From Bacteroidia bacterium (GTDB taxonomy: Bacteria; Bacteroidota; Ignavibacteria; SZUA-365): a stretch of 64,000 nucleotides of DNA. Location of the stretch: positions 3,521,131 to 3,585,130 of the forward strand of contig JAOSJT010000001.1 in the NCBI GenBank assembly GCA_027493955.1. The letters are read 5' to 3'. The notes under the pieces were generated by a model, which made no database searches, was not told where the DNA came from, and was given only the letters and a program-made list of their open reading frames with translations. Shown here one piece after another: positions 37,600-46,893 of the stretch. Numbering within the stretch: the first letter of the stretch is position 1; each line of letters starts with the position of its first letter. The position numbers and the translations under genes were made by a program.

Positions 37600-37793
37600 A
37601 CTGTATCCAAAAAACTACACAGGTGTTTCCGTTTCAGGCCACCGGAGCGAGGTCAACTACGACTACCTTTCTTTCCACTCCATAAAATACTACCTTTTAT
37701 TGCACCCGGATTGTCAATCCTCTGGGATTGATTTCGGCACGAGTTTTGTTGTTATTCTACTGCTGTGGTGTTTTTTTCCGACGGAGGCCAGTC

Positions 37794-38747
37794 ATGAAAC
37801 GCTTAAATACGCTCCTACTCGCAACAGTGTTACTTGTCACGCTGTTCGCCTTTTCAGGATGCTACACACAAATCGCAGTACGGGACGACAATCCTCGCTA
37901 TGACGAGAGTAATTACGCCGAGTACTCAGAATCATACGAGGACTCCGAAGGGAACGTGATCGTCAACAATTACTACGATGGTCACCCAAGGTCACGGGCT
38001 TACTTCAGTTTTTACTATCCTTTGCACTGGGGCTCGTATTGGTCCTACAGCTACAATCCCTGGTATTGGGATCCTTGGAACGACTGGTACGACCCATATT
38101 GGGGCTATTCCGGTTGGTATTGGCATCGTCCGTGGTATCACAGTCCGCACTACTGGGCTGGCGGAGGTTGGGGCTATCACAGACCAGGATACTACGTTGA
38201 TCGTCCTGCCATCTATACTTCACGTACCGACAGCAGGATACGAAGCACCGGCATGACCCGAACCGACACCCGAACCCGTTCTTCAGGCTTTACACGTTCC
38301 GCAGACGGTACGAATTCCGTTACGACAAGCGGCTCCAGAAGCGGCGCGACTCGATCCTCAACTTTCGATCGCTTGAACACGCGGACCCGGGATGCAAATG
38401 CCACTCGTTCTGTCGAATCGAGAAATAGCGGCACGGAACGCAGCAGACAGACTATCGATAACTCTGGTGGCAGCCGGAGCAGCGGCAGCCAGGGGAGCAG
38501 CGGCAGCAGCACACGTTCGCGGAGTACGGATAGCCGGGATGGAACCTACACCGCACCGTCCCGACCCTCCGGTGAATCCTCGCGCGGCAGATCGTCGGAA
38601 CGCAGCTACTCACCTCCCGCCCGGGATAGCGGATCAAATTCTGGTGGTTACCGCTCTTCCGGCGGTTCCAGTTCAGGCGGCTCCCGTTCCAGCGGTTCGA
38701 GTTCCGGTGGTAGCAGCTCTGGTGGCGGTCGTTCCCGCAGCCGGTGA
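37794..38747 (+). CDS. Lipoprotein with Trp/Tyr-rich and Ser/Gly/Arg-rich regions
   Basis: 317 residues. Lipobox FSGC (Cys about 22). An acidic segment (about 30-60) is followed by an extreme aromatic region (about 70-140) in which Trp, Tyr, His and Pro dominate. The C-terminal half is nearly all Ser, Gly, Arg and Thr, with repeated SSGG units. The start at 37794 is supported by GGAGG eight bases upstream. Proteins of this build are common in Bacteroidota with no known function; the tail is likely disordered. Confidence 0.78.
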   Translation: MKRLNTLLLATVLLVTLFAFSGCYTQIAVRDDNPRYDESNYAEYSESYEDSEGNVIVNNYYDGHPRSRAYFSFYYPLHWGSYWSYSYNPWYWDPWNDWYDPYWGYSGWYWHRPWYHSPHYWAGGGWGYHRPGYYVDRPAIYTSRTDSRIRSTGMTRTDTRTRSSGFTRSADGTNSVTTSGSRSGATRSSTFDRLNTRTRDANATRSVESRNSGTERSRQTIDNSGGSRSSGSQGSSGSSTRSRSTDSRDGTYTAPSRPSGESSRGRSSERSYSPPARDSGSNSGGYRSSGGSSSGGSRSSGSSSGGSSSGGGRSRSR

Positions 38748-38815
38748 CATTTCTTCTTTTTCGAATGATCGTCGAAATTTCCCGCTTCCTTGACGGGAAC
38801 AAGTGGAGTTATATC

Positions 38816-40297
38816 ATGAAACGTATCGGATTCGTGTTGATTTGTTTGTCCCTGCTCTCAATCACTTCACAAGCGCAGGTGATTGAAGATGCCCTTCGGT
38901 TGGCTCCCTCGCCGACGTTGGTGAATCCCAGAAGCGCCGGCATGGGTAACGCCTTTACCGGTCTCGCCGATGACGCATCTGCCATTTACTGGAATCCTGC
39001 AGGATTGGGCCAGCTCAGACTCAGTGAGTTTTCTTTCGGTCTTTCCAACGTCGGTATGAACAATGATGCCTCGCTGCTCGGCGTGTCCGCCTCCGGGGAT
39101 AATAGTTCCACGGTGATCAGTAATTTGCAATTTGCCCTGCCTTTTCCGGTCGCGCGCGGCAGTTTTGTGCTGGGAGCCGGTTACTCCCGCATCGCCGACT
39201 ATACGGGCGCACTTTCCGTAGATGCGTATAACCCGTTAAGCTCGATGCAAACCTCTCTGTACAACGCCGACAACGAGGATCTTGATTTCGCATGGAATCT
39301 TGGGCTTGAGGATACATTAGTGCTTACTTATCAGGATCAAGGACGTCCCGGTTGGCTCGCAATTCCGGTCACAAATCGCGTGCAGCAAACCATTGATCTC
39401 CTTGAGGATGGGAGCCTCAATCTCTGGTCCTTCGGTGGAAGCATAGAAGTCGCACCGAATGCGATGATTGGCCTCGCACTCAATGTGGTGTCTGGGAGTT
39501 ATCGATTTGAACGAACGTTCATCGAAACCGATATCCAGAATGCGCACACCGGAGACATCATTGGTATTGACAACGTAACAAGGACGGACTTCCAGAGCCT
39601 TGAAATCGAGGAACTCATCGATCAGGATCTCTCCGGCTGGAATATGCGCCTGGGCTTCCTGTACAACTATCGAGACAAAGCACGTATCGGTATTGCAGTG
39701 CAGACAGCGGGATCCATTAATGTGAACGAAGATTACGAGAAGTTCGGCCGCAGCGTTTTCTCGAATGCGTCTCTGAGCTACGAACTTACGGCACTCGACA
39801 ATAATTATGATATTTCCACGCCCGCGGTATACAGCATCGGGGCCTCCTACAATCCGGTCGAGTGGATCACCGTTGCCGCGGACTTTGACCTCGTAGACTA
39901 CTCGAAACTCGAATTCGAGGACTCGAACAATTTCAACACCACGCAACTCAACAGAGACATCAGGAAATTTTTCCGTTCTACGAACAATTTCCGCGCCGGG
40001 GGCGAAGTGCGCGTCCCCAACACGGGCCTCATCTTGCGTGGCGGTTTCGGCTACAACTACTCGCCGTACAGCGAGGACGAGGGAACGACCGAGTACAACA
40101 TCACCACGTTCAGCGGCGGAGTCGGCTACCTGTTTGAGGGTAATTTTGCTGTGAATGCGGCCTTTTCCATGTCCAGCTACAATACCTTTGTCTTCAACTA
40201 CATTGATCCGGACACAATGGTCCCCGAATCCGCTTTCACCACCGAACAGGAAGTGACTCGCACCCGATTGATGCTGGGTGTGACATATCGCTTCTGA
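38816..40297 (+). CDS. OmpP1/FadL-family outer-membrane transport protein (PorV-like)
   Basis: 493 residues. Signal peptide (about 1-21, ending TSQAQ), then the family opening NPRSAGMGNAFTGLADDASAIYWNPAGL. A 14-strand-type barrel runs to a C-terminal RLMLGVTYRF with terminal Phe. The family takes up hydrophobic compounds; the PorV branch in Bacteroidota serves type IX secretion. Which of the two applies here is not decided by sequence. GGAG precedes the ATG, and a terminator follows. Confidence 0.85.
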   Translation: MKRIGFVLICLSLLSITSQAQVIEDALRLAPSPTLVNPRSAGMGNAFTGLADDASAIYWNPAGLGQLRLSEFSFGLSNVGMNNDASLLGVSASGDNSSTVISNLQFALPFPVARGSFVLGAGYSRIADYTGALSVDAYNPLSSMQTSLYNADNEDLDFAWNLGLEDTLVLTYQDQGRPGWLAIPVTNRVQQTIDLLEDGSLNLWSFGGSIEVAPNAMIGLALNVVSGSYRFERTFIETDIQNAHTGDIIGIDNVTRTDFQSLEIEELIDQDLSGWNMRLGFLYNYRDKARIGIAVQTAGSINVNEDYEKFGRSVFSNASLSYELTALDNNYDISTPAVYSIGASYNPVEWITVAADFDLVDYSKLEFEDSNNFNTTQLNRDIRKFFRSTNNFRAGGEVRVPNTGLILRGGFGYNYSPYSEDEGTTEYNITTFSGGVGYLFEGNFAVNAAFSMSSYNTFVFNYIDPDTMVPESAFTTEQEVTRTRLMLGVTYRF

Positions 40298-40319
40298 TGT
40301 ACCAGATGGTCACGAAAAG

Positions 40320-40347
40320 CCGCGCTCCAAGGGGCGCGGTTTCTTTA
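40320..40347 (+). terminator. Intrinsic terminator after FadL-like gene
   Basis: CCGCGC (40320-40325) pairs with GCGCGG (40334-40339); the inner CC/GG can extend it. A TTTCTTT run follows. Confidence 0.8.
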
Positions 40348-40368
40348 TGAAGCGATTGCCGTAAGCAA

Positions 40369-40397
40369 TTGCTTTATAAGGACTTTGCCTCTATATT
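40369..40397 (+). promoter_or_regulatory. Promoter of the PpiD-like gene
   Basis: TTGCTT (40369-40374), 17-base spacer, TATATT (40392-40397), 47 bases before the ATG and directly after the preceding terminator. Confidence 0.6.
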
Positions 40398-40443
40398 AGT
40401 TAGCTTGAATGTTTGTTCTTTTGAATTCGTGGAGTAGTTCATC

Positions 40444-42546
40444 ATGGGTATGATGACCAAAATGCGCGACAACGCGCACGTCTTTATTATCGCGTTCGCG
40501 GTTGTCTTCATCGCTTTCTGGGTCGTCAGCGACGTCGATCTTCCCTCCGTCCTTGGAGGCTCAAGAAACGAAATTGCCAACATCGGCGGAAAGTCTATCA
40601 CATATCAGGAATTTCAGGCCGTCGTGGATCGCGTCGCCGAACAGCGTCGCGAGCAAAATGGCGGCAAAGAGCTTACGGATAACGATTACATCCAGATCCG
40701 GGAACAGGTATGGAATGACTTCCTCACCCAGGCGGTGCTTGATCAGGCGACTGAAGAATTCGGCGTCTCCGTAAGCGATCAAGAGATTACTGACTGGGTC
40801 TGGGGCGCAGATCCCCCGCGGGAACTCACCCAGTATTTTGTTGACTCCACTGGCCAATTCAATAGGGACGCCTATGAGAGTTTTCTGCGCAATCCGGGTC
40901 CGGAAAATCGCGAAGCTCTCATCAGCCTTGAACAGCAACTCAAGGCACAACTCACCAGGGAAAAGCTGACCAATATTCTGACTTCTTCCGTCATCGTCTC
41001 AGAAGAGCAGTTGCGATCGAATTTCGTGGATCAAAACATCGATTTCGTGGCGAGCTACTTGTTCTTCGATCCCACTGTGTTTGCCGGGTCCGACACCACC
41101 GCCCCTACGGAGGCTGAATACGAAGCGTACTACAACAAGTACAAGACTCGATTCAAAACCGATGCCATGCGCAAAATGAAATATGTCCTCTTCCAGGATG
41201 TACCTTCAAAAAGCGATACGGCGGCCATAGTCAACGAACTCAGCACCTTCCGCGATCTCGTCGACAAGGGAACGGATTTCCTGGAATTGGTCAAATCCAA
41301 TTCGGAAGAGCAGTTTGATTCCGCTCGCTGGTTCACCCGTGAGCAGGTCTCCGCGCAGGCGGCTTCGAGCGTCTTCGATCAACCAGTCGGAGCTATCGCC
41401 GGCCCCGTGGCAAGTGAGACAGGTCTCTCACTCTACAAGATCATCGCCGAACGTCAGGCTGCGGATCCTTTGTCTCGTGCATCGCATATTCTTTTCCGCA
41501 CCGACGGTGGTCAGAATGAAGCGGAGCAGAAAGCGAAAGCGGACGCCGCTCTTGCAAGAGCACGATCTGGACAGGATTTCGCCAAGCTTGCCGCGGAACT
41601 CTCCGAGGAACCCGGAGCCGCCGAGCGTGGAGGCGACCTCTCCTGGTTCGGTAAGGGCCGAATGGTTCCGGAATTTGAGACCGCGGTCACGAAAGCAAAG
41701 GTTGGTGATATCGTCGGTCCAGTGAAAACGCAGTTCGGCTGGCATGTTATCAAGGTCACCGGACGGAGCTCCCGGGAACTGCAACTCGCGGAAATCCGGC
41801 TCACCATCCGCGCAAGTTCACAGACGCGTGACGAACTTTTCGACAAGGCACGCGACTTCGGATATTTTGCCGGAGAGAACGGTTTTGAAAACGAGGCTGC
41901 AACAGATGGGTACCTCGTGCAGGAAACTCCCGAGTTCTCGGAAATGAGCGGTTCGTTCATCCCCGGAATCGGTACGAATCCCGCTTTGATGAAATTTGCC
42001 TTCACGAACGATATCGGTGACATCAGCGAGGTGCACCGTACTGGAACCGGTTACGTTGTGGCTGTGATCACGGAAAAACTCAAAGAAGGCTACCGTCCCC
42101 TCGAAGATCTCAAAGAACAGCTTCGTCCACAGGTTGTGTACGAGCGTCAGATGCAGAAAACCTTTGAACAAGCGAAGCGCATTGTGGCTTCGGGTGGTTC
42201 TTTCGAGCAGATCGTTGCATCCAATCCGAAGGTCACACTCACACAAACACCGCCCTTCCGCCTCCAGAACGGCGCGCCGAATATCGGTCCGGATCAAAGC
42301 TTCATCGGCAACTTGCTGAGACTCAAACAAGGCGAAAAGAGCAAACCCTTCAAAGGAATGCGCGGCGTCTTTGTCCTGCGCCTTGACTCCCGCGCCCAAT
42401 TCGATGAAACTGCCTACAAGGTGAAGAAACCTGAACTGCGTCAAAGCGTTCTTCAGCAGCTGCAGAATGAATTCGTGCAAGCCTGGCTTGATCAGAAAAA
42501 GAAGGAAATCAGCGTCACCGACAATCGTGATCTCTTCTACCGCTAA
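40444..42546 (+). CDS. PpiD/SurA-like membrane-anchored peptidyl-prolyl isomerase
   Basis: Periplasmic foldase of 700 residues. One N-terminal membrane anchor (about 11-33), then a SurA_N-like chaperone domain (about 40-200). A parvulin rotamase domain (about 340-440) shows SRASHILFRTDGG, DFAKLAAELSEEPGAAERGGDLSWFGKGRMVPEFE and FGWHVIKVTG (these are separate segments). A second, degenerate rotamase-like part and a C-terminal helix follow. The arrangement is that of PpiD (SurA_N_3 plus rotamase), which assists proteins emerging from SecYEG. GGAG lies upstream of the ATG. Confidence 0.92.
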   Translation: MGMMTKMRDNAHVFIIAFAVVFIAFWVVSDVDLPSVLGGSRNEIANIGGKSITYQEFQAVVDRVAEQRREQNGGKELTDNDYIQIREQVWNDFLTQAVLDQATEEFGVSVSDQEITDWVWGADPPRELTQYFVDSTGQFNRDAYESFLRNPGPENREALISLEQQLKAQLTREKLTNILTSSVIVSEEQLRSNFVDQNIDFVASYLFFDPTVFAGSDTTAPTEAEYEAYYNKYKTRFKTDAMRKMKYVLFQDVPSKSDTAAIVNELSTFRDLVDKGTDFLELVKSNSEEQFDSARWFTREQVSAQAASSVFDQPVGAIAGPVASETGLSLYKIIAERQAADPLSRASHILFRTDGGQNEAEQKAKADAALARARSGQDFAKLAAELSEEPGAAERGGDLSWFGKGRMVPEFETAVTKAKVGDIVGPVKTQFGWHVIKVTGRSSRELQLAEIRLTIRASSQTRDELFDKARDFGYFAGENGFENEAATDGYLVQETPEFSEMSGSFIPGIGTNPALMKFAFTNDIGDISEVHRTGTGYVVAVITEKLKEGYRPLEDLKEQLRPQVVYERQMQKTFEQAKRIVASGGSFEQIVASNPKVTLTQTPPFRLQNGAPNIGPDQSFIGNLLRLKQGEKSKPFKGMRGVFVLRLDSRAQFDETAYKVKKPELRQSVLQQLQNEFVQAWLDQKKKEISVTDNRDLFYR

Positions 42547-42611
42547 ACCTCAGCCCGGCCCTTCGGTCGCGAACGGAGACTCCACGAACCATGTAGTGTA
42601 ACGGAGCGGAT

Positions 42612-43319
42612 ATGCGAACCCCCAGACTGATCGAAAGTATCGCTTTCCTCTGTCTGGGGGTTTCTCTTTTCTTTCCACGGGTGAGTCTGTCGCAACCAAC
42701 TTCTCGCTCCATTTCCTTATACGGCACCGTCATCGAAGGGTCAAGAATCTATCTTTACCCGCAATCCTCCGACGCCACAATCCGAAACAGTACCTTCGAT
42801 TTTTCAGCGGCGTCCTCTGTTTCACTGGCGTACCGTTTGCAGTTATCTTCGTCGACTCTGCTGCAGTGTCGTGGTGAGTACTTCTCGGTATCAGATCACC
42901 AGACTGATGCCGTCGGTACACCAACGCGACATGGATTCGATTCCTTTGCACTCGAGACGAGTTTGCTTTTTCAGCTTCCGTTCGGTGGCGAAATCATACG
43001 CATGTGTATCGGAGGAGGAGGAGGAGTGTACGCCGCAGTCAGGGAATACTCCATTGCGACGGTTCAGGCCGAATCTCAGCGTCTTATCCCAACGCTGGAT
43101 ATTCATATTCTTCTCTCCCTGGAGTGGTTCTTGTACCGAAACCTCTCTCTTCAAGGCGAAGTATTGTTCCGCGATCCGCAGATAAGCGTAGAAAACGCTT
43201 TTCCGCAGGACCGAGTGCTCAATAACGGAATTGAGTATCCCTTGCAGCAAGTCCCGTTCAGATCAGCGGTGAATCTCAATGGGAATGTGTATCTGCTCGG
43301 ACTCTGTCTCTACTTCTGA
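42612..43319 (+). CDS. Predicted outer-membrane beta-barrel protein
   Basis: 235 residues: signal peptide (about 1-28), then strand-rich sequence (SVSLAYRLQLSSSTLLQCRG, LPFGGEIIRMCIGGGGGVYA, IHILLSLEWFLY) ending VYLLGLCLYF with terminal Phe. It is porin-like in build but unassigned. GGAG precedes the ATG by six bases. The first 50 bases of the gene form a strong hairpin. It converges on argS with a 3-bp gap. Confidence 0.72.
   Translation: MRTPRLIESIAFLCLGVSLFFPRVSLSQPTSRSISLYGTVIEGSRIYLYPQSSDATIRNSTFDFSAASSVSLAYRLQLSSSTLLQCRGEYFSVSDHQTDAVGTPTRHGFDSFALETSLLFQLPFGGEIIRMCIGGGGGVYAAVREYSIATVQAESQRLIPTLDIHILLSLEWFLYRNLSLQGEVLFRDPQISVENAFPQDRVLNNGIEYPLQQVPFRSAVNLNGNVYLLGLCLYF
42617..42662 (+). 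promoter_or_regulatory. Hairpin over the start of the downstream gene (attenuator or terminator)
   Basis: An 11-bp perfect stem (42617-42627 with 42652-42662) has an inner GAAAG/CTTTC pairing. The run TTTCTCTTTTCTTTCC follows. It lies inside codons 2-17 of the gene at 42612 and 70 bases after the ppiD-like gene, so it could terminate that transcript or limit expression of the next gene. Confidence 0.6.
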
Positions 43320-43322
43320 AAA

Positions 43323-44954
43323 CTACATTTTTTCCGGCGCGTGTATTCCAATAATGGAACACCCGTTTGCGAGTACCTGCTTGGTCGCCCGACACAAAAA
43401 CATGCGAGCAGCGCTCAAATCGGCATCTTCCGTAACGACGCGGCAATCGTGGTAGAATTTGTGAAACGACGCCGACAGATTGTGGAGATACGTGCAAAGA
43501 TGCTGTGTTTCGAGTGTCCGCGCCGAAAGAGCGATGATTTCCGGAAATTCAAGCAGCACCTTTATCAGCGCAATCTCTGAGTCGTGCTGCAGAAGGGGCA
43601 AGCGAATATCCGTCGTGGCCGGTGCACCCTCGCTCTCCGCAAATCGGACGATACTTGCAATGCGGGCATGTGCATACTGAACGTAGTACACCGGGTTGTT
43701 TTCACTCTGCTCCTGTGCAAGGGCAATGTCAAATTCCAGTTGCGACTGCGCAGCGCGCATGACGAAAAAATAGCGCACGGCATCGACCCCGACATCCGCG
43801 ACAAGATCGTCCAGCGAATACGCATTTCCCGCACGTTTGCTCATCTTCACCACTTCGCCATCGCTCACAAAGCTGACCATCTGATGAATGATCACGTCAA
43901 CATGATCCGTGGACATGCCAAGCGCACGTAAAGCGGACAATACATCGGGAATAGTCGCGATGTGGTCCGCGCCGAAAATGTCTATGATCCTGTCATAACC
44001 GCGAAGAATTTTTTCACGGTGATACGCGATGTCCGGAAGCCGGTAGGTTGGTTCACCGCTGCTCTTGACGATCACTCGGTCCTTATCTGCTCCGAATTCC
44101 GTCGTCTTCAGCCAGATGGCTCCGTCTTTTTCATAAGACAAGCCGGCGTCACTCAGCTCGGAGAGGAGACGTGCAATTTTTCCGTCTTTGTAGAGGCCAT
44201 CTTCATTGAAATAGACATCGTGGTGGACATTCAGAGTATCCAGCGTGTTCTTGATGCTTGTGAAACACCATTCCTCACCCTGTTTTTGAAAGAAACTCAA
44301 ATCGGCATCCATCATCGCCGCCCCATGACGGTTGGAAATCTCAGCGGCTATGTCCTCGATATACCCTCCGGCGTAGTGGATGTTTTCTTCCGATATCTCC
44401 GCCCCATGCATTGCCCGATAACGTTCGCGAACTGTGATCGCGAGGTTCTGCATCTGGTTTCCGGCGTTATTAAAGTAGTACTCCCTCGTTACTTCCCAGC
44501 CCGTCCATTCCAGGAGAGAACACACCGTAGCGCCGATACAAACCTGTCGTCCGTGACCGGCGTGGAGCGGACCCGTTGGATTTGCACTCACCCATTCCAC
44601 ATTCGCTCGTTTTCCTGCGTTTTCCTCGCTTGCACCATAGCGCGAACCGAGATGAACTATGTCGGCGAGTTCCTTGTAGAGATATGCATTCGAGAAGCGA
44701 AAATTGATGAAACCTGGTCCTGCTATTTCCACCGCTGCAATTCGCAGTGAATCTGTCTGAAGTTGCGACGCAATCTCCTGGGCGAGCTGACGAGGATTTT
44801 TCTTCGCCTCGCGGGCCAGTATCATCGCGATATTGCTCGATAGGTCGCCGTGTTCAGCGATTTTCGGGCGCTCGAACTGTATTGTCTCGGGCGGCGTCTC
44901 TATTCCAATACGTTGAAGCGCCTCCTGAACAGCGCTGCGAAGGTAGTCTTTCAT
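43323..44954 (-). CDS. argS: Arginyl-tRNA synthetase
   Basis: Class I synthetase of 543 residues. An N-terminal Arg-tRNA-binding domain (about 1-85) precedes the HIGH-type motif HAGH (131-134) in SANPTGPLHAGHGR, and the KMSKR motif in GEVVKMSKRAG. The C-terminal DALR anticodon-binding domain (about 425-543) follows. The start at 44954 is chosen because the extra 23 residues of open frame upstream overlap rsfS. It is the last gene of a leftward run with rsfS and a LytR_C protein. Confidence 0.97.
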   Translation of the reverse strand: MKDYLRSAVQEALQRIGIETPPETIQFERPKIAEHGDLSSNIAMILAREAKKNPRQLAQEIASQLQTDSLRIAAVEIAGPGFINFRFSNAYLYKELADIVHLGSRYGASEENAGKRANVEWVSANPTGPLHAGHGRQVCIGATVCSLLEWTGWEVTREYYFNNAGNQMQNLAITVRERYRAMHGAEISEENIHYAGGYIEDIAAEISNRHGAAMMDADLSFFQKQGEEWCFTSIKNTLDTLNVHHDVYFNEDGLYKDGKIARLLSELSDAGLSYEKDGAIWLKTTEFGADKDRVIVKSSGEPTYRLPDIAYHREKILRGYDRIIDIFGADHIATIPDVLSALRALGMSTDHVDVIIHQMVSFVSDGEVVKMSKRAGNAYSLDDLVADVGVDAVRYFFVMRAAQSQLEFDIALAQEQSENNPVYYVQYAHARIASIVRFAESEGAPATTDIRLPLLQHDSEIALIKVLLEFPEIIALSARTLETQHLCTYLHNLSASFHKFYHDCRVVTEDADLSAARMFLCRATKQVLANGCSIIGIHAPEKM

Positions 44955-44965
44955 GTGTTCGATTT

Positions 44966-45331
44966 TCAGGGAAGAGGGTGAATATCCTCGTCGCGAACGA
45001 TTTCTGAAACGGCATCTCCCCAAAGACGCTCGATATCGTAGTACGCACGGACACGAGGTTGAAAAATATGAACGACGACATCAACGAAATCCAACAACAC
45101 CCATTGAAGATGCGCCAGACCCTCCTTCCTCCACACCTTGACTTCCGCATCCCTGAGGCCGTCGAGAACAGCATCAGAAATCGCCTTAACCTGGGTGTCG
45201 GATTCACCGGTGCAAATCACGAAATAGTCCGTAACGTCGGAAATCCCCTGTAAATCCAAAATGGTGACATCGAGCGCTTTTTTTGTCAGTGCCTGTTCGG
45301 CGGCGAGGCGTGCGAGCTGCGTGGAATCCAA
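44966..45331 (-). CDS. rsfS: Ribosome silencing factor (Iojap family)
   Basis: 121 residues, normal length. The family core is clear: ALDVTILDLQGISDVTDYFVICTG, QVKAISDAV, EGLAHLQWVLLDFVDVVVHIF and YYDIERLWGDA (separate segments). RsfS binds L14 on the 50S subunit and blocks subunit joining in starvation. It lies 13 bp downstream of the LytR_C gene and 11 bp upstream of argS. Confidence 0.95.
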   Translation of the reverse strand: MDSTQLARLAAEQALTKKALDVTILDLQGISDVTDYFVICTGESDTQVKAISDAVLDGLRDAEVKVWRKEGLAHLQWVLLDFVDVVVHIFQPRVRAYYDIERLWGDAVSEIVRDEDIHPLP

Positions 45332-45344
45332 CGATAATCCTGTC

Positions 45345-45818
45345 TTATTGAAAGGGCTTGAGCTTTTTGTAATCGTGTCCGATCACGACGGAGACGTTGA
45401 GATAATAATCTGTATTGATGAGTTGAACCACGTTTTTTTCATCCACACCAAGAGCGTACGCGACACGCCGCGCCGCCTCCAAATCCCCCAGACGATCGAT
45501 GACAATGGACTCCTGAACATCGAAGGTCTTGTAGTTCGAAGACTGCACAACGTCGTAATTACGTTTCCGCAAAAAATCGGTGAATTTCTGTGCCACTCCC
45601 GCTACGCCGCAACCGTTCAGGACATCGAGTTGAATGATTTCCGCGCTTGCCTTATCCGCCTCCTGCTTTTCCGTCGTCCATTCAACGGGAGTGTTCACAA
45701 AGCTGTTCGTGATAAACGAATAGAGAGAAAAAAACACCACTATTGCAAGCAATGCAATGACGATGTTCAGAGCGAGATGTTTTGGATTGAGTGTTCTTGC
45801 GTTCTTTACCGGTGCCAT
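45345..45818 (-). CDS. Membrane-anchored LytR_C domain protein
   Basis: 157 residues: a cytosolic N-terminus, one membrane segment (about 17-37), and an outside LytR C-terminal domain (about 62-150; IIQLDVLNGCGVAGVAQKFTDFL, RLGDLEAARRVAYALG). The placement just upstream of rsfS is a recurrent synteny in Bacteroidota and Chlorobi. The domain has no known activity by itself; it may have an envelope role. Confidence 0.85.
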   Translation of the reverse strand: MAPVKNARTLNPKHLALNIVIALLAIVVFFSLYSFITNSFVNTPVEWTTEKQEADKASAEIIQLDVLNGCGVAGVAQKFTDFLRKRNYDVVQSSNYKTFDVQESIVIDRLGDLEAARRVAYALGVDEKNVVQLINTDYYLNVSVVIGHDYKKLKPFQ

Positions 45819-45879
45819 AGCTGAAATATACGCAAAAAGACGCAGTCTTCAGGCGCCGGCCTCCCGCTGATTTCTCTGG

Positions 45880-46380
45880 TCAACGGAAAAACAGCTCATC
45901 CCCGTCAAAAAGGTCGTACCCGAACCCCAGACCGTTATTCCACCCGCCATAACGAGAGAGGTAGGGTTCGTTCCGGTATTGAAGCGTCAATCGAAAATCT
46001 TTCGATGGTACGTAGTCCACGCTCGCACGCTTGAGGAAAATTCTTGAAATGTCGTTTCGCATAAAAGACGAAGCGCTGCCGAACGTCGTCAGCATCATCC
46101 CGATATCCGCACGGACGCTCAGGGGTTCCGATATGCTGTACCGTAGACTGTTGATGTACATGCTGCTCCCCAGACCGTGGTCGCCGATCATTCCATACGA
46201 CATTGTTACACTGTGATGCATTTCCAGGCGATCAAGACTGAAAATGGAAAGCTCCGTCGCGGCGGGACGCGTCACCCCTTCTGCTACTGAAGGATTTTTC
46301 GGTTCCTGACCTCTGAATTGTGCCTGCGCGCCTTGTAGCCAGAGTAACGAAAGCAGCAATAAGAAGAGTGTTTTTATCAT
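45880..46380 (-). CDS. Secreted hypothetical protein
   Basis: 166 residues: signal peptide (about 1-20, ending GAQAQ), then a polar linker and strands such as HHSVTMSYGMIGD, SMYINSLRYSI and LTLQYRNEPYLSRY. It is probably a small outer-membrane-associated barrel fragment; similar proteins sit beside LytR_C/rsfS in related genomes as far as I recall. The start at 46380 puts the signal peptide first. Confidence 0.7.
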   Translation of the reverse strand: MIKTLFLLLLSLLWLQGAQAQFRGQEPKNPSVAEGVTRPAATELSIFSLDRLEMHHSVTMSYGMIGDHGLGSSMYINSLRYSISEPLSVRADIGMMLTTFGSASSFMRNDISRIFLKRASVDYVPSKDFRLTLQYRNEPYLSRYGGWNNGLGFGYDLFDGDELFFR

Positions 46381-46592
46381 GATCCGATTACCCAGATTTC
46401 TGAAAGTCGTTGATAATACTACATATACGGGCATTTAAAATCAAGTCATTCCGTCGTGCGCAACACGCCCTCGTGATGCATTCCTGAGGAATATGAGAAA
46501 TCTGTTACGACAGAAAAAAAATCGCACGCCTCTAAGTCGTTGAGTCACAGGCACTTTGAAAAAATCAAGAGGAAAAGAAAAAAAAAGTTTCT

Positions 46593-46621
46593 TGAAATTC
46601 ACCCCCGTTCAATCTATACTT
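46593..46621 (+). promoter_or_regulatory. dnaA promoter
   Basis: TTGAAA (46593-46598), 17-base spacer, TATACT (46616-46621). It lies about 270 bases before the dnaA start and directly downstream of a purine-rich A-tract (46555-46592). A DnaA box lies 27 bases downstream, so autoregulation by DnaA is likely. Confidence 0.7.
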
Positions 46622-46648
46622 TCCTGTCCATCCACTCGCGTTGAAGCC

Positions 46649-46657
46649 TGTGGATAA
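46649..46657 (-). promoter_or_regulatory. DnaA box upstream of dnaA
   Basis: TGTGGATAA is the exact complement of the consensus TTATCCACA. It is the only perfect box in the 513-base gap (46381-46893), which otherwise holds the dnaA promoter, A-rich tracts and a long untranslated leader with no supported gene. Confidence 0.75.
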
Positions 46658-46893
46658 CCTGTGAACAAGTTCGATTTTTGTCTATACAGAGAGCTCTCCA
46701 AGCGCACACGGAAGAATATTCCATGCAATCGTCTGGAGGCTACAGACGCGACAACACCATAACGTGTTTAATTACAACAAGTTAGCAAGATGCAATGCTT
46801 TTTGCTCTGTTGTAGGTTATGCTTGTTTCCAGTACTCGCTTCTTCGACGATTTGTATACCAACGAAACCATTCTGTGAATAAACTCGCAACAC

